DNA of 64,000 bases from Flavobacteriales bacterium (GTDB taxonomy: Bacteria > Bacteroidota > Bacteroidia > Flavobacteriales > Flavobacteriaceae): NCBI GenBank assembly GCA_027066365.1, contig JAMONV010000004.1, forward strand, positions 62,001-126,000, given 5' to 3'. The translations under genes were made by a program, and so were the position numbers. Under the pieces are notes generated by a model. The model was given only the letters and a program-made list of their open reading frames with translations, had not been told where the DNA came from and did no database searches. Positions 1-9,101 of this stretch are shown here, one piece after another (the stretch's first letter is position 1; every line of letters begins with the position of its first letter).

Positions 1-609
1 ACCGGTTTTAAATGGATTGCTCAATTGATTCGCGAAAATGAGGGAAAACTGAAATTTATCGGTGGCGGCGAAGAAAGTTTCGGTTATATGGTGGGCGACT
101 TTGTACGCGACAAAGACAGTATTACTTCCGGTTTACTGGCTGCTGAAATAGCGTCATACACCAAGGCGCAAGGTTCGTCGTTCTATGATTTTTTGACCGG
201 AATTTATTTGAAACACGGATTTTACAAGGAAAAATTGGTCGCTTTGGTCAAAAAAGGCCTGGAAGGCAAAGCCGAAATAGACCGGATGATGGTGGAATTC
301 AGAGAAAACCCGCCGGTTTATATAGACGGGAACAGGGTAATTAGAATCGAAGATTATTTAAAATCAGAAATTAAACATCTCGAAACAGGGGCAATAGAAA
401 AAATCCAAGATATTCCCAAGTCAAACGTTTTGATATTTTATGCCGAAGATCGTACCAAAGTGGCATTGCGGCCGAGTGGAACGGAACCGAAAATCAAATT
501 CTATATAAGCGTTCGCTTTCCTATGACGAATAAATCCGAATTGCCCGCCGTGGAGGTGCAAGCGGATAGGAAAATCGACAGAATAATTCAAGAACTTAAA
601 ATCGGATGA
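1..609 (+). CDS. Phospho-sugar mutase (phosphoglucomutase/phosphomannomutase family), C-terminal part
   Basis: This is the 3' end of a gene that enters from the left; the frame is open from base 1. The family moves a phosphate between C1 and C6 (or C2/C4) of hexoses through a phosphoserine, feeding nucleotide-sugar synthesis. Visible signs are the sugar-binding loop GGGEESFGY near the start and, close to the C-terminus, RPSGTEPKIKFY, the phosphate-binding loop of domain 4. The catalytic serine and the metal loop would lie upstream, outside the window. The stop overlaps the start of the ABC exporter (ATGA at 606-609), so the two are probably co-transcribed. The exact sugar cannot be told from this fragment. 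Confidence 0.9.
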   Translation, partial: TGFKWIAQLIRENEGKLKFIGGGEESFGYMVGDFVRDKDSITSGLLAAEIASYTKAQGSSFYDFLTGIYLKHGFYKEKLVALVKKGLEGKAEIDRMMVEFRENPPVYIDGNRVIRIEDYLKSEIKHLETGAIEKIQDIPKSNVLIFYAEDRTKVALRPSGTEPKIKFYISVRFPMTNKSELPAVEVQADRKIDRIIQELKIG

Positions 610-2456
610 TGGATCCGCAATTGAAACGTTTGTTGGGCTATACGAAGCCTTATAAATGGTATGTTTTCTTGAATGTTTTCAACAATGCCCTGTATTCGTT
701 TTTCGGCATGTTGACATTTTTGGTTTTAAAACCCATGTTGGATGTATTATTCGGCGCTACCGTGCCTGGGGACGTTAAAAAACCGGTTTGGGAAGGTTTG
801 AAGCATATCAAAACCTATTTATCCGATTGGATGACTTATTATTGGAGCGGATATTTGCAAAGCCATACGGCGGGTGATGCGTTAAAATTGGTGATAATAA
901 CGGTAATCGGATTGGTTTTTTTGAAGAATTTTTTCGGATATACAGGTTTGTTTTTCGGCACCTTGCTTCGCAATGGAATGTTGCGGGATTTGCGTTTGGA
1001 ATTATATCAAAAAATAGAACATTTGCCGGTGGGCTTTTTTACGGACCGGCGCAAGGGAGACATTTTGACCCGGATCACGGGAGATGTGAATCAAGTGAAA
1101 AACGCGGCATTGGTGATTTTGGAAATGTTAGTGCGCGATCCGTTAACGATTGTGTTCACTTTGGGCGCCATGTGGTTTTTGAATACTCAATTAACGATAT
1201 TTATTTTGATTTTTGTTCCTGTGAGCGGAGCGGTTATTTCTTTGATAGGGAAAAAATTGAAGCAACAAAATATTGAGCAACAGCGTTTGGCTTCGGAATT
1301 TTTGAGTCATACGGAAGAAACCCTCACGGGAATCAAGGTGATAAAAAGTTTTAATGCCGAAGATTTGTTTTATACGAAATTTAAAAACATTATGCAAAGG
1401 CTTTATCGTTCGATGAACCGTTTGGCAAACCGTCAGAATTTGGCATCGCCGTTGAGTGAGTTACTGGGCGTGATGGTTATAGCCGGAATTATCGGTTATG
1501 GTGGTCATTTGGTGTTGATCAAACATTCGTTGTCGGCTTCGGCGTTTGTGACTTTTATAGGATTGGCTTATAATATTCTGACGCCTGCCAAAAATATCGC
1601 CCGGGCGGGTTATGCGGTTCGCCGGGGAATGGGTTCGGCACAGCGGGTTTTTGAAATATTGGACATGCCGGTTTCGATTAAAGACAAACCGAATGCGGTT
1701 TCCAAGAAATCATTCGACAGTGAAGTGAAGTTTGAAAGGGTCTATTTCAAATATGAAGCGGATGAAGTGTTGAAAGATGTTTCGTTTACTATTCCCAAGG
1801 GTTCCACGGTGGCATTAGTGGGGCAATCGGGAAGCGGGAAGACGACTTTGGCCAATTTGCTGATAAGATTTTATGATGTGACGGGCGGTAGTATTAAGAT
1901 GGACGGAATGGATATTCGCGATATAAAAATCAAAGATTTGCGAAGTTTGATGGCAATTGTCACGCAAGAGTCCCTTTTATTTAATGATACGGTCCGGAAT
2001 AATATTGCTATAGCCAAGCCGGATGCTACGGATGATGAGATTATCAGAGCGGCAAAAATTGCCAATGCTCACGATTTTATCATGCAATTACCGCAGGCTT
2101 ATGAAACCCAAATAGGTGAGGGAGGAAACAAGCTGTCCGGAGGACAAAAGCAAAGGATTAATATTGCCAGAGCCGTATTGAAAAATCCGCCGTTAATGAT
2201 TTTGGACGAGGCGACCAGCGCATTGGACACCGAGTCGGAGCGGTTGGTTCAGGAAGCCTTGGATAAATTGATGAAAAATCATACTTCATTGGTTATTGCT
2301 CACCGTCTTTCCACCATTAAAAACGCCGATTTGATTATTGTCATGGAACACGGGCGCGTGAAAGAATCGGGAACACATGCGGAATTGATGCAAAAGAAAG
2401 GTATTTACCATAAGTTGGTGATGTTGCAATCATTTGACGATTGGACGGCGGATTGA
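606..2456 (+). CDS. ABC exporter, fused permease and ATPase (MsbA-like)
   Basis: 616-residue half-transporter with an N-terminal six-helix membrane domain (about residues 15-335) and a C-terminal ATPase. ATPase motifs: Walker A GQSGSGKTT near 405, signature LSGGQKQR near 509, Walker B LMILDEATSALD near 530, switch histidine in IAHRLS near 564. The length and order fit homodimeric type IV exporters such as MsbA, which flips lipid A or other lipids across the inner membrane. The substrate is inferred only from family resemblance. The start overlaps the preceding mutase stop by four bases; a second ATG directly follows (609), so either could be used. Confidence 0.9.
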   Translation: MMDPQLKRLLGYTKPYKWYVFLNVFNNALYSFFGMLTFLVLKPMLDVLFGATVPGDVKKPVWEGLKHIKTYLSDWMTYYWSGYLQSHTAGDALKLVIITVIGLVFLKNFFGYTGLFFGTLLRNGMLRDLRLELYQKIEHLPVGFFTDRRKGDILTRITGDVNQVKNAALVILEMLVRDPLTIVFTLGAMWFLNTQLTIFILIFVPVSGAVISLIGKKLKQQNIEQQRLASEFLSHTEETLTGIKVIKSFNAEDLFYTKFKNIMQRLYRSMNRLANRQNLASPLSELLGVMVIAGIIGYGGHLVLIKHSLSASAFVTFIGLAYNILTPAKNIARAGYAVRRGMGSAQRVFEILDMPVSIKDKPNAVSKKSFDSEVKFERVYFKYEADEVLKDVSFTIPKGSTVALVGQSGSGKTTLANLLIRFYDVTGGSIKMDGMDIRDIKIKDLRSLMAIVTQESLLFNDTVRNNIAIAKPDATDDEIIRAAKIANAHDFIMQLPQAYETQIGEGGNKLSGGQKQRINIARAVLKNPPLMILDEATSALDTESERLVQEALDKLMKNHTSLVIAHRLSTIKNADLIIVMEHGRVKESGTHAELMQKKGIYHKLVMLQSFDDWTAD

Positions 2457-3467
2457 TCACTTGGTTTTTCGACCGAAGATCAATATAATCACAAGCGGTG
2501 CACCGATTAAGGCGGTAATGCTATTGACCGGTAAGATGCCTTCATGTCCCGGGAGTTGCGAAATCCAATCGGCGAAAACCATGAGGATGGAACCGGACAG
2601 GATAGTTGCGGGAATCATGTGTTGATACATGCGTTTCTGGAAAATGAGCATAGCCAAATGCGGTGCCGTGAGTCCTACAAAAGCCAAAGGACCGGTAAAA
2701 GCGGTTACGGTACCGGCAACGATTCCCGTTAATAGTATTAATGTTAAATGGATGCGATGCACAGGAATACCCATTGATAGGGCATAATCGTCACCGAGAA
2801 GAAGGGCATTCAAAGATTTTATCTGCCCGATGGAGATAATGATACTTGCAAGAATAATAACGGCCATGATGACGAGACCGTCTCGCCAGCCCAATTGTAG
2901 ATTTCCCATTGACCAAAAGACGTATTTTTGAAGTTTTTTGGCCGGGGCTAAAAACGATAAAATGCTTAACAAACTTCCGGAAAAAGCACCTATCATGATA
3001 CCGGCTACCAGCAATGCCACCGGGTCGTGTAATTTCCGGTAAAGCCACAAATCCAACAACAAAACGCTCATACTGCCCAGGGCCGCCGCTATGGTCAAGG
3101 AAAGATTTCCGGCATAAAAACCCAATCCCGAGCTTCCCAAGAGAATCAAAGCAACACCCATGCCGGCACCACCGCTTAACCCCAAAACATAAGGTCCTGC
3201 AATGGGATTACGAAATAAGCCTTGCACCCATAAACCGGAAAGGCCCAAACCGGTTCCCGCTAAAACGGCTGTTAAAATTCGGGGTATTCGCATTTTCCAG
3301 ATGATGATGCTTTCGGTGGTGGCGGAAAAGGGGTGCAGAAGTGCCTGAAGGAATTTTTCTCCTTCGATAAATACGGACCCCCAGCGTAAATCAAAAAAAA
3401 TCAATACTCCAAAAAACGCAAGTAAAACTGTCCATTTTATGCCGTAAGACCATTTTTTCCTAATCAT
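2457..3467 (-). CDS. FecCD/BtuC-family ABC transporter permease (iron siderophore or cobalamin type)
   Basis: 336-residue polytopic membrane protein of the BtuC/FecCD family, the inner-membrane channel for siderophore, heme or vitamin B12 uptake. Family features seen: RIPRILTAVLAGTGLGLSG near residue 60, the motif NPIAGPYVLGLSGGAG near 85, and GPLAFVGLTAPHLA in the C-terminal third, which docks the ATPase. No ATPase or binding protein gene lies beside it, so it must work with partners encoded elsewhere. It converges on the ABC exporter with directly abutting stop codons (2456/2457). Its ATG sits in the T-run of a strong hairpin that follows the upstream surface-protein gene, leaving almost no leader. 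Confidence 0.88.
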   Translation of the reverse strand: MIRKKWSYGIKWTVLLAFFGVLIFFDLRWGSVFIEGEKFLQALLHPFSATTESIIIWKMRIPRILTAVLAGTGLGLSGLWVQGLFRNPIAGPYVLGLSGGAGMGVALILLGSSGLGFYAGNLSLTIAAALGSMSVLLLDLWLYRKLHDPVALLVAGIMIGAFSGSLLSILSFLAPAKKLQKYVFWSMGNLQLGWRDGLVIMAVIILASIIISIGQIKSLNALLLGDDYALSMGIPVHRIHLTLILLTGIVAGTVTAFTGPLAFVGLTAPHLAMLIFQKRMYQHMIPATILSGSILMVFADWISQLPGHEGILPVNSITALIGAPLVIILIFGRKTK

Positions 3468-3499
3468 AAAAAATCCCGCATTGCTAACAATACGGGATT
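3467..3499 (-). terminator. Rho-independent terminator behind the T9SS protein, touching the permease start codon
   Basis: The 12-base arms at 3472-3483 and 3488-3499 pair with one mismatch around a 4-base loop. Read on the minus strand the hairpin is followed by a run of T that runs directly into the ATG at 3467. It would end transcription from the surface-protein gene. Confidence 0.75.
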
Positions 3500-3522
3500 A
3501 AAGGTAAAAAGAATTTCTCGAA

Positions 3523-5523
3523 TTATTCTACAAGGAATTTTACGGCCGACCGGCTTGTTCCCGATTGGATGTCGGCGATGTAAATGCCGGTGGCTGCATG
3601 AACCGGAATTTCGATTCGTGTGCCGTTGACGTTTCTACGACTGATTATGGCTTTTCCGCTTAAGTCGTAAACATTGATTTGATCCAATGTGAGATTGTCG
3701 GGATTGAGAATAATCACAGTGTTTTCGTTATAAAATACATCCAAGCGGGTAGTTATGTTTTCTTCGGTTTTCAGGTCGTCGGCGGGGCGAAATACAAGAT
3801 AGAAACGGTCGGGATAATCGCCTGCGGACAAGTTAAGTGTGAAATCGGAGGTCAAATCGATTTGATAAGTTTGGCCGGCCTGTGTGTCTTCAATGTAAAT
3901 ATTCGTTTGGGCGGGGAAATTGAGCAATTCGTCCAATCCGAAGGAAACGGTTCCGTCTTCGGTGGTGATGACGTGCAAGGGGATGCGTGTGTTGCGGTCT
4001 ATGGACGGAATGGCTTGGATGACGAAATCGCGATTCCCGATTTTGAAGAACATATCGCCGTGATAAATGGTTGCTTTTGCATAAGCGTCCCAACCCCAAT
4101 CGAAGTCGAAGGTGGCTTGTGGTCGAATGCCGAGCAACAATTGGCGTTTTCCTCCGGCGGGGTCGATGAAGTGGAGGCGTAAATCGGTTAACCCGTTTCG
4201 CATAAATACACTGTTGTTTCCGTCTTCTTTGATGAAAGCTCTTTGGGAGTTTTGAAGGGTTACGGTGCCTGAGCCACTGCTGCTGCTTTCGCGAATGACG
4301 AAGAAGCCTTGTGCTACGGGCACATAAGGGCTGGGGGTTTTGGTTCCTACGGTAGTGGTATTGGTTTGCCAGTCTTTGGCGGGAACACCACCGGTCAAGT
4401 TTCGTACGGCATATCCGCCGGTATAATCGTCGAGATAGTGGCTACTGCCGTTGACATGTTCCCAAAAATACAATGCGCCGTTGAATTGGTTTGTATTATC
4501 ATTGATGAAATTGTCCACGCTCAATGCACTGGGATAAGGGTTCCCGATTAGGTAATCGTTACCGGCATCGATGGTAAAGCTGAAGCTTCCGTTATTGGGT
4601 AATCCGGCGAAAGTGTAGGCTTTAAATTCGGTGTTGCTTCCACCGGTTCCGGGGCGCGTGGCATTGAAAATATCGGGTCCTTTCATGGTATAACCGACTC
4701 CGGTGTTAATGGCATTCGAACTTCCGACATAGGTCCAGTAGCTATAGTCGCCGTCGGGGGAGTTTTCGAATTTCCAGATCCAGTATTCGTTCAGGTGTGC
4801 CGGATTTTGGCTTGAGTTTACATTGGCGGATCCGTCAGCGGTTTCGTCGTGTTCGAAGACGATGGCTTGGGGATTGTTGGGATCGCGACCGTCCATGAGG
4901 TTGTTAACTGTCCATGTGCCGCCGTTGTTTACCGGAGCGCACCAGAGGTTATACCAGTATTTATTTCCCGTTCCTATTTGATCGCGATATAATTTTCCCG
5001 AACCGGTAGGTGCCGTCGTGGCGGTTTGCAATAGTTGGGAATCGTCGTAGAGGCGAAGGTTTCCGTTCAGGGTTAATGTGTTGTTTACGTCCAATTCCAA
5101 TCCTGATCCGGCGGGGTCTTTCACTTTGTATTCAAATTGCGAGGCATTATCGTTTACTTGCATGTTTTGTGCTATGGTTTTTACTTCTTGAATCACCGAT
5201 GAAGAAGCTGAAGCGGGTTGATCAATTACGAGTGTTCCGTATTGATGTTCGTTATTGCCGCGTATATATTGATCATTGTTTCCCGTATAGTGGGTTTCTG
5301 CGGTGTTGCCGGGTGTCATGGTTCCGTCGTTGACGAATTGGGAACCGCCGAAATATACTTTTCCGCTTTCGTTTTTCCATACGGCTCCGCTGTTGTTTTG
5401 AATGTCCAAGCCATTGATCACCAAATAAGCGCCGTTGGTGATAACCACTTGTCCCGTGTTTGTCAATTGTGCATGGAGGATGCCGCCGATAATCAAGCCT
5501 AAAGGAAGAAACAATTTTTTCAT
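3523..5523 (-). CDS. Secreted surface protein with C-terminal type IX secretion sorting domain
   Basis: 666 residues from the chosen start at 5523, where MKKLFLPLGLIIGGILHAQ gives a clean Sec signal peptide; the open frame runs 90 bases further upstream but that part does not look like a signal. The middle is rich in Asn, Gly, Thr and aromatic residues and looks like repeated beta structure, with no enzyme motif I recognise. The last 75 residues (NVYDLSGKAIISRRNV... ending VKFLVE) have the form of a T9SS type A sorting domain, which directs the protein through the outer membrane to the cell surface. Function is otherwise unknown; adhesin-like or structural roles are possible. A terminator lies just behind it. 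Confidence 0.85.
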   Translation of the reverse strand: MKKLFLPLGLIIGGILHAQLTNTGQVVITNGAYLVINGLDIQNNSGAVWKNESGKVYFGGSQFVNDGTMTPGNTAETHYTGNNDQYIRGNNEHQYGTLVIDQPASASSSVIQEVKTIAQNMQVNDNASQFEYKVKDPAGSGLELDVNNTLTLNGNLRLYDDSQLLQTATTAPTGSGKLYRDQIGTGNKYWYNLWCAPVNNGGTWTVNNLMDGRDPNNPQAIVFEHDETADGSANVNSSQNPAHLNEYWIWKFENSPDGDYSYWTYVGSSNAINTGVGYTMKGPDIFNATRPGTGGSNTEFKAYTFAGLPNNGSFSFTIDAGNDYLIGNPYPSALSVDNFINDNTNQFNGALYFWEHVNGSSHYLDDYTGGYAVRNLTGGVPAKDWQTNTTTVGTKTPSPYVPVAQGFFVIRESSSSGSGTVTLQNSQRAFIKEDGNNSVFMRNGLTDLRLHFIDPAGGKRQLLLGIRPQATFDFDWGWDAYAKATIYHGDMFFKIGNRDFVIQAIPSIDRNTRIPLHVITTEDGTVSFGLDELLNFPAQTNIYIEDTQAGQTYQIDLTSDFTLNLSAGDYPDRFYLVFRPADDLKTEENITTRLDVFYNENTVIILNPDNLTLDQINVYDLSGKAIISRRNVNGTRIEIPVHAATGIYIADIQSGTSRSAVKFLVE

Positions 5524-5711
5524 AGCTTCTGGCTGTTTTATCATGTAAAGGTATAAAAAAATAAAGAAATAATAAAAATGTCCGGTTGATATTTCTAAAC
5601 TTTTGAAACTCAAATCTTTGGTTGCGGCCGGTTGGTATTGAACGGGAGCGGTTTTTTGATTACCGGGGAGTTATTTCGCTTGTTTTTTTGTAAATTCGTC
5701 GAAAAAATTGC

Positions 5712-6224
5712 ATGGAAAAGCAGGCGGAAAGTTGGAAATCGAAGTTGACGAAAATTAAGGTTTTTGTTTTTGATATCGACGGTGTGATTACGGACGGAAA
5801 GGTGTATGTGATGCCGGATGGTCAATTGACGCGGACGATTAATACCAAAGATGGTATGGCGCTGAAGCACGCCGTGAAGAAGGGTTATAAAGTGGCTGTC
5901 ATAAGCGGGGGAAATTCCGGGAGTATCAAGGACAGATTGGCTTATTTGGGTATTACGGATGTATTTTTGAAAAAGGATGACAAGTTGCCTGTTTTCGAAC
6001 AATATTTGAAGGATCATAATATGAAGGCTGATGAAACGCTATATATGGGCGACGATATCTTCGATATTCCTGTTTTGAAAAGAGCGGGTTTGGCATGTGC
6101 TCCTTCGGATGCTGCATGGGAAGTGTTGCAAGTAGCCGAATTTATTTCTTCCAAGAAAGGTGGCGAGGGGGCTGTCAGAGAAATTATCGAACAGGTTTTG
6201 CGTGCTCGCGGCGATTGGTTTTAG
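5712..6224 (+). CDS. kdsC: KdsC-type HAD phosphatase (Kdo-8-phosphate phosphatase)
   Basis: 170 residues, the usual size for stand-alone KdsC, which releases phosphate from 3-deoxy-manno-octulosonate 8-phosphate in lipid A inner-core synthesis. HAD motifs are complete: VFDIDGVITDG with nucleophile D21 and D23, the VISGGNS motif near residue 65, a lysine in KKDDKLP near 90, and MGDDIFD near 113. There is no cap domain, as in KdsC tetramers. It opens a run with the prenyltransferase and maf (gaps of 9 and 1 bases), an order I know from flavobacteria. Kdo specificity is inferred from family and context. Confidence 0.88.
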   Translation: MEKQAESWKSKLTKIKVFVFDIDGVITDGKVYVMPDGQLTRTINTKDGMALKHAVKKGYKVAVISGGNSGSIKDRLAYLGITDVFLKKDDKLPVFEQYLKDHNMKADETLYMGDDIFDIPVLKRAGLACAPSDAAWEVLQVAEFISSKKGGEGAVREIIEQVLRARGDWF

Positions 6225-6233
6225 CTCATACAA

Positions 6234-7079
6234 ATGGAATTCGTTTTCAGATTTTTGTCGGCGGTTAGGTGGAAAAATCTCTTGATGATTTTTTTGCTTT
6301 ATGTCGTGTTTTATGAAAAATTCCTCAAACAATACGAGCGTTTTTCGGTTTTTGTATGGTTGATGCTTGCCGTAGTTTTGATTGCGGCTGCCGGTAATTT
6401 GGAAAACGATTTGTTTGATGTTCATACGGATTATTTTAACGGAAAAAACAATTTTTATCATGGGGAAAATGCTTTTTTACATAAAATCTTACCTTATATC
6501 ATATACGCTTTAGGGCTTGGTTCGGCGACGATTTTTTTGGTATTGAAGCACAAAACTTTTTATGTCTGGTATTTTTTGGCGGTAATTATGTTGCTTTTTA
6601 ATTATAATCACAGTGTTAAGAAAATGCCGGTTATTGGAAATTTGATTGTATCGGCGTTGTTGATGTTGTCGGTGTTAAATATTCCCGTGTTTTATGTTTT
6701 GCATTATAAGGCTCAGGTGGAATTATTGTTTTTGGCAATGTTGGTATTTCCGGTAAATATGAATCGTGAGTTGGCCAAGGATTTTGTGGATAGGAAAGGT
6801 GATTCCATGATGCAATATGAAACTTTGGCGGTGATTTCGCCTTCCAAAGCATTGCGTTTGATGTTTTTTCATTTGATTTTATGGTTCATGCTTTTTATTT
6901 TGTTTTTGTTGAATAAATACATTGCTGTTGAAGCCAAAATATTTTATTCGGTTTCGGTTGCCATGCCGTTGTTTGTGCATTTGATTCGTTTTGCGGGATC
7001 GCCTTGGTATTTTGAAAGATATGTGAAATTTTACAAGATGATTTTATTATTGGGTTTATTCGGAATAATTTTGATGTGA
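6234..7079 (+). CDS. UbiA-family prenyltransferase
   Basis: 281-residue membrane protein with about eight hydrophobic helices. Both aspartate-rich motifs of UbiA prenyltransferases are present: NDLFDVHTD near residue 60 (the NDxxDxxxD magnesium-diphosphate site) and RELAKDFVDRKGD near 180. The enzyme would join a polyprenyl diphosphate to an acceptor in the inner membrane. Relatives in flavobacteria are often labelled geranylgeranylglycerol-phosphate geranylgeranyltransferase, but a menaquinone or other quinone acceptor cannot be excluded. It lies between kdsC and maf in one run. Confidence 0.85.
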   Translation: MEFVFRFLSAVRWKNLLMIFLLYVVFYEKFLKQYERFSVFVWLMLAVVLIAAAGNLENDLFDVHTDYFNGKNNFYHGENAFLHKILPYIIYALGLGSATIFLVLKHKTFYVWYFLAVIMLLFNYNHSVKKMPVIGNLIVSALLMLSVLNIPVFYVLHYKAQVELLFLAMLVFPVNMNRELAKDFVDRKGDSMMQYETLAVISPSKALRLMFFHLILWFMLFILFLLNKYIAVEAKIFYSVSVAMPLFVHLIRFAGSPWYFERYVKFYKMILLLGLFGIILM

Positions 7080-7080
7080 T

Positions 7081-7671
7081 ATGGCGACGGAAGCTTTTCA
7101 ATTTGAGAAAATGTTATTGTTGGGTTCGCAATCGCCGCGACGCAGGGAGTTATTGGAAAAAATGCAGCTGCCGTTTCGTCCGGTTTCCCTTATTTTTGAC
7201 GAACCGCCGGGGATTGACAATCCGTTGGAAATGGCACGCCGAAAAGCCTTGGCTTATAGTGCGGTATTGAAGGAAGATGAGGTATTGCTGACGGCCGACA
7301 CGATGGTTTTTACGGATGGTAAAAAATTGGGGAAGCCAGCCAATCAATATGAAGCGCTGGATATGTTGGAAGGACTTTCGGGGCGGTGGCATAAGGTTGT
7401 AACGGGGGTTTGTTTGCGCACCAGGGATGATTTGCGTTGTTTCGAGGAGCAAACGCGCATTTTGTTTGGTGAATTGTCGAAGGAAGAAATGAATTTTTAT
7501 GTATGCCGGTTTATGCCCTTGGATAAAGCGGGGGCTTATGGTATTCAGGAATGGATTGGGTTGATTGGCGTGGAACGCATCGAAGGCTCTTTTTATAATG
7601 TGATGGGCTTACCGACGAAAAAACTTTGGCGGGAATGGCTTAAAATTAATGATTATCCGCTTTCGCTCTGA
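7081..7671 (+). CDS. maf: Maf-family nucleotide pyrophosphatase
   Basis: 196 residues. Maf proteins hydrolyse non-canonical or pyrimidine nucleoside triphosphates (dTTP/UTP type) to monophosphates and limit mutagenic nucleotides. Conserved parts: the N-terminal substrate loop LLGSQSPRRRELL, the central TADTMV with the catalytic aspartate, GRWHKVVTGVC, and DKAGAYGIQ. The start follows the prenyltransferase stop by one base. The 3' end overlaps the convergent lipoprotein gene by 26 bases. Confidence 0.9.
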   Translation: MATEAFQFEKMLLLGSQSPRRRELLEKMQLPFRPVSLIFDEPPGIDNPLEMARRKALAYSAVLKEDEVLLTADTMVFTDGKKLGKPANQYEALDMLEGLSGRWHKVVTGVCLRTRDDLRCFEEQTRILFGELSKEEMNFYVCRFMPLDKAGAYGIQEWIGLIGVERIEGSFYNVMGLPTKKLWREWLKINDYPLSL

Positions 7672-8098
7672 CGATAGGCACTTTGAATTGAACCGCTACG
7701 GGAAGACCTTTTTGAAGTGCCGGATCCACGGGGGGGAATAAATGAAAAATCGAATCGAATTTTTGAAGAAAGTTACCGGTTTGTTCGGGCAAAACGGAAA
7801 GTAGGCTGTCGGCGTGGAAATAACCGGCCGTATCGATTTTGATTCGGAGCCAAATTGTGTCGCCGGTGCTACTGTTCAAAAGGTCGGCTTTCCAGTCGTT
7901 AGTGGCGAGCTTGCGGGCTAATTCGTCGGTGAATTTTTTTTTGAAGCACCATTTTTGCATTTCGGGGGTGTAGTAATTTTCGCATCCGGGATAGAGTGGG
8001 AATTGCACATGAGAAGGGTTTTTGGCCTCATGTTTTTTGGGATTGGCATGAGAACAAGCCAGAAGAATAAAGACTGAAAAAAAAGCGATATATCGCAT
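7646..8098 (-). CDS. Small lipoprotein with TonB C-terminal-like (PGCE) region
   Basis: 150 residues. The N-terminus MRYIAFFSVFILLAC is a lipoprotein signal with cysteine at residue 15. The mature part has FPLYPGCEN followed by a second cysteine in the WCFKKKF segment and then a strand-rich stretch with IDTAGYFH. This matches the Bacteroidota family of small proteins that resemble the TonB C-terminal domain (pattern PGCE...C...F). A role in outer-membrane energy coupling is only a guess, since there is no transmembrane anchor or proline-rich spacer. The last bases overlap maf on the other strand. Confidence 0.7.
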   Translation of the reverse strand: MRYIAFFSVFILLACSHANPKKHEAKNPSHVQFPLYPGCENYYTPEMQKWCFKKKFTDELARKLATNDWKADLLNSSTGDTIWLRIKIDTAGYFHADSLLSVLPEQTGNFLQKFDSIFHLFPPVDPALQKGLPVAVQFKVPIVRAKADNH

Positions 8099-8265
8099 GA
8101 GAAAGTGGGCTTCAATCGGGATTTCAAAAATAGAGAATTTTCGTGGAATCGTGATACACTTTGTTATGATAACGATAATACGGATTTAGTTGTTATTTTT
8201 TTTGTGTTATGGATATATTCCATATACCTTTTTATTTATTTCGTATTTTTGACCAAAAGAACGGA

Positions 8266-8493
8266 ATGAATCGTATGGCATCGGTGTTGATAGGAATGGG
8301 TTTGTTGCTTATATTTCTCGGGCTGCTCTGGTGGGCCTTCGGAGGTTTGTTTTCTTGGTTCGGCCGTTTGCCGGGCGATATTCGTATCGAAAGAGGTAAC
8401 TTTTCATTGTATTTTCCGTTGACCAGCATGTTATTAATCAGCTTGATTTTGAATTTAATCGTTTATCTAATTTCAAAAATTTTTAACGGATGA
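8266..8493 (+). CDS. DUF2905-family small membrane protein
   Basis: About 75 residues from ATG 8266; the frame is open from 8209, but the extra N-terminus is not typical of the family. A TAnnTTTG box (TATTTTTG, 8244-8251) also lies between the two starts, which favours the later one. Two hydrophobic helices flank the conserved block GRLPGDIRIERGNFSLYFPLTS, the hallmark of DUF2905. The function of this family is not known. The last four bases overlap the PASTA gene, indicating translational coupling. Confidence 0.8.
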   Translation: MNRMASVLIGMGLLLIFLGLLWWAFGGLFSWFGRLPGDIRIERGNFSLYFPLTSMLLISLILNLIVYLISKIFNG

Positions 8494-9101
8494 GTTTAAT
8501 TCGATTTTTATTCAGTAAGGTATTTTGGAAACATTTGTTGCTTATGATTGTGCTGACATTGTTTTTGGTGGTGGGAGTATATTTTTGGTTATTGTCTTAT
8601 ACACGTCATGGAGAGAAAGTGGAGGTGCCGGATTTGTCGGGTATGAAAGTGGAAAAGGCCGGGAAAATCTTGAAGAAGCGTCACATGAAATTGGTGGTAT
8701 TGGATACGCTGGAGTATGATCCGGATTTGCCTGCGTTTTCGGTGCGGGATCAAAATCCTTCACCCGGGTCGGGGGTGAAAGAAGGGCGTAAGATCTATGT
8801 CAAAATCAATGCGGGAAAATATCGGATGGTTACACTTCCCAAATTACGCGGCATTACGTTGCGTCAGGCTAGAGCAACCTTGCACGCCATGGGATTGAAA
8901 GTGGGAAAAGTGGAGGAGAAACCGTATTTTGCTGAAGTGGTTTTGGATATAATCCGGGGAAAAGATACGTTGCGATCGGGTGATCGCGTGCCAAAAAATT
9001 CGGTGATAAAAATAGTGGTGGGATCCGGAGAAGAAGAATTTGAAACCGACACACTTCGGTCATCGACTGACAGTTTGCAAACCGGTGAAGAACAGCCATG
9101 A
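8490..9101 (+). CDS. PASTA-domain membrane protein
   Basis: 203 residues with one N-terminal transmembrane helix (about 14-35) followed by two PASTA repeats in the periplasm: VEVPDLSGMKVEKAGKIL and VTLPKLRGITLRQARATL, with a third weaker unit in the C-terminal part. PASTA repeats bind peptidoglycan fragments or act as spacers in penicillin-binding proteins and Ser/Thr kinases. No catalytic domain is attached, so this is probably a wall-sensing or scaffold protein. It is coupled by ATGA overlap to the pseudouridine synthase downstream, an arrangement common in flavobacteria. Confidence 0.82.
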   Translation: MSLIRFLFSKVFWKHLLLMIVLTLFLVVGVYFWLLSYTRHGEKVEVPDLSGMKVEKAGKILKKRHMKLVVLDTLEYDPDLPAFSVRDQNPSPGSGVKEGRKIYVKINAGKYRMVTLPKLRGITLRQARATLHAMGLKVGKVEEKPYFAEVVLDIIRGKDTLRSGDRVPKNSVIKIVVGSGEEEFETDTLRSSTDSLQTGEEQP

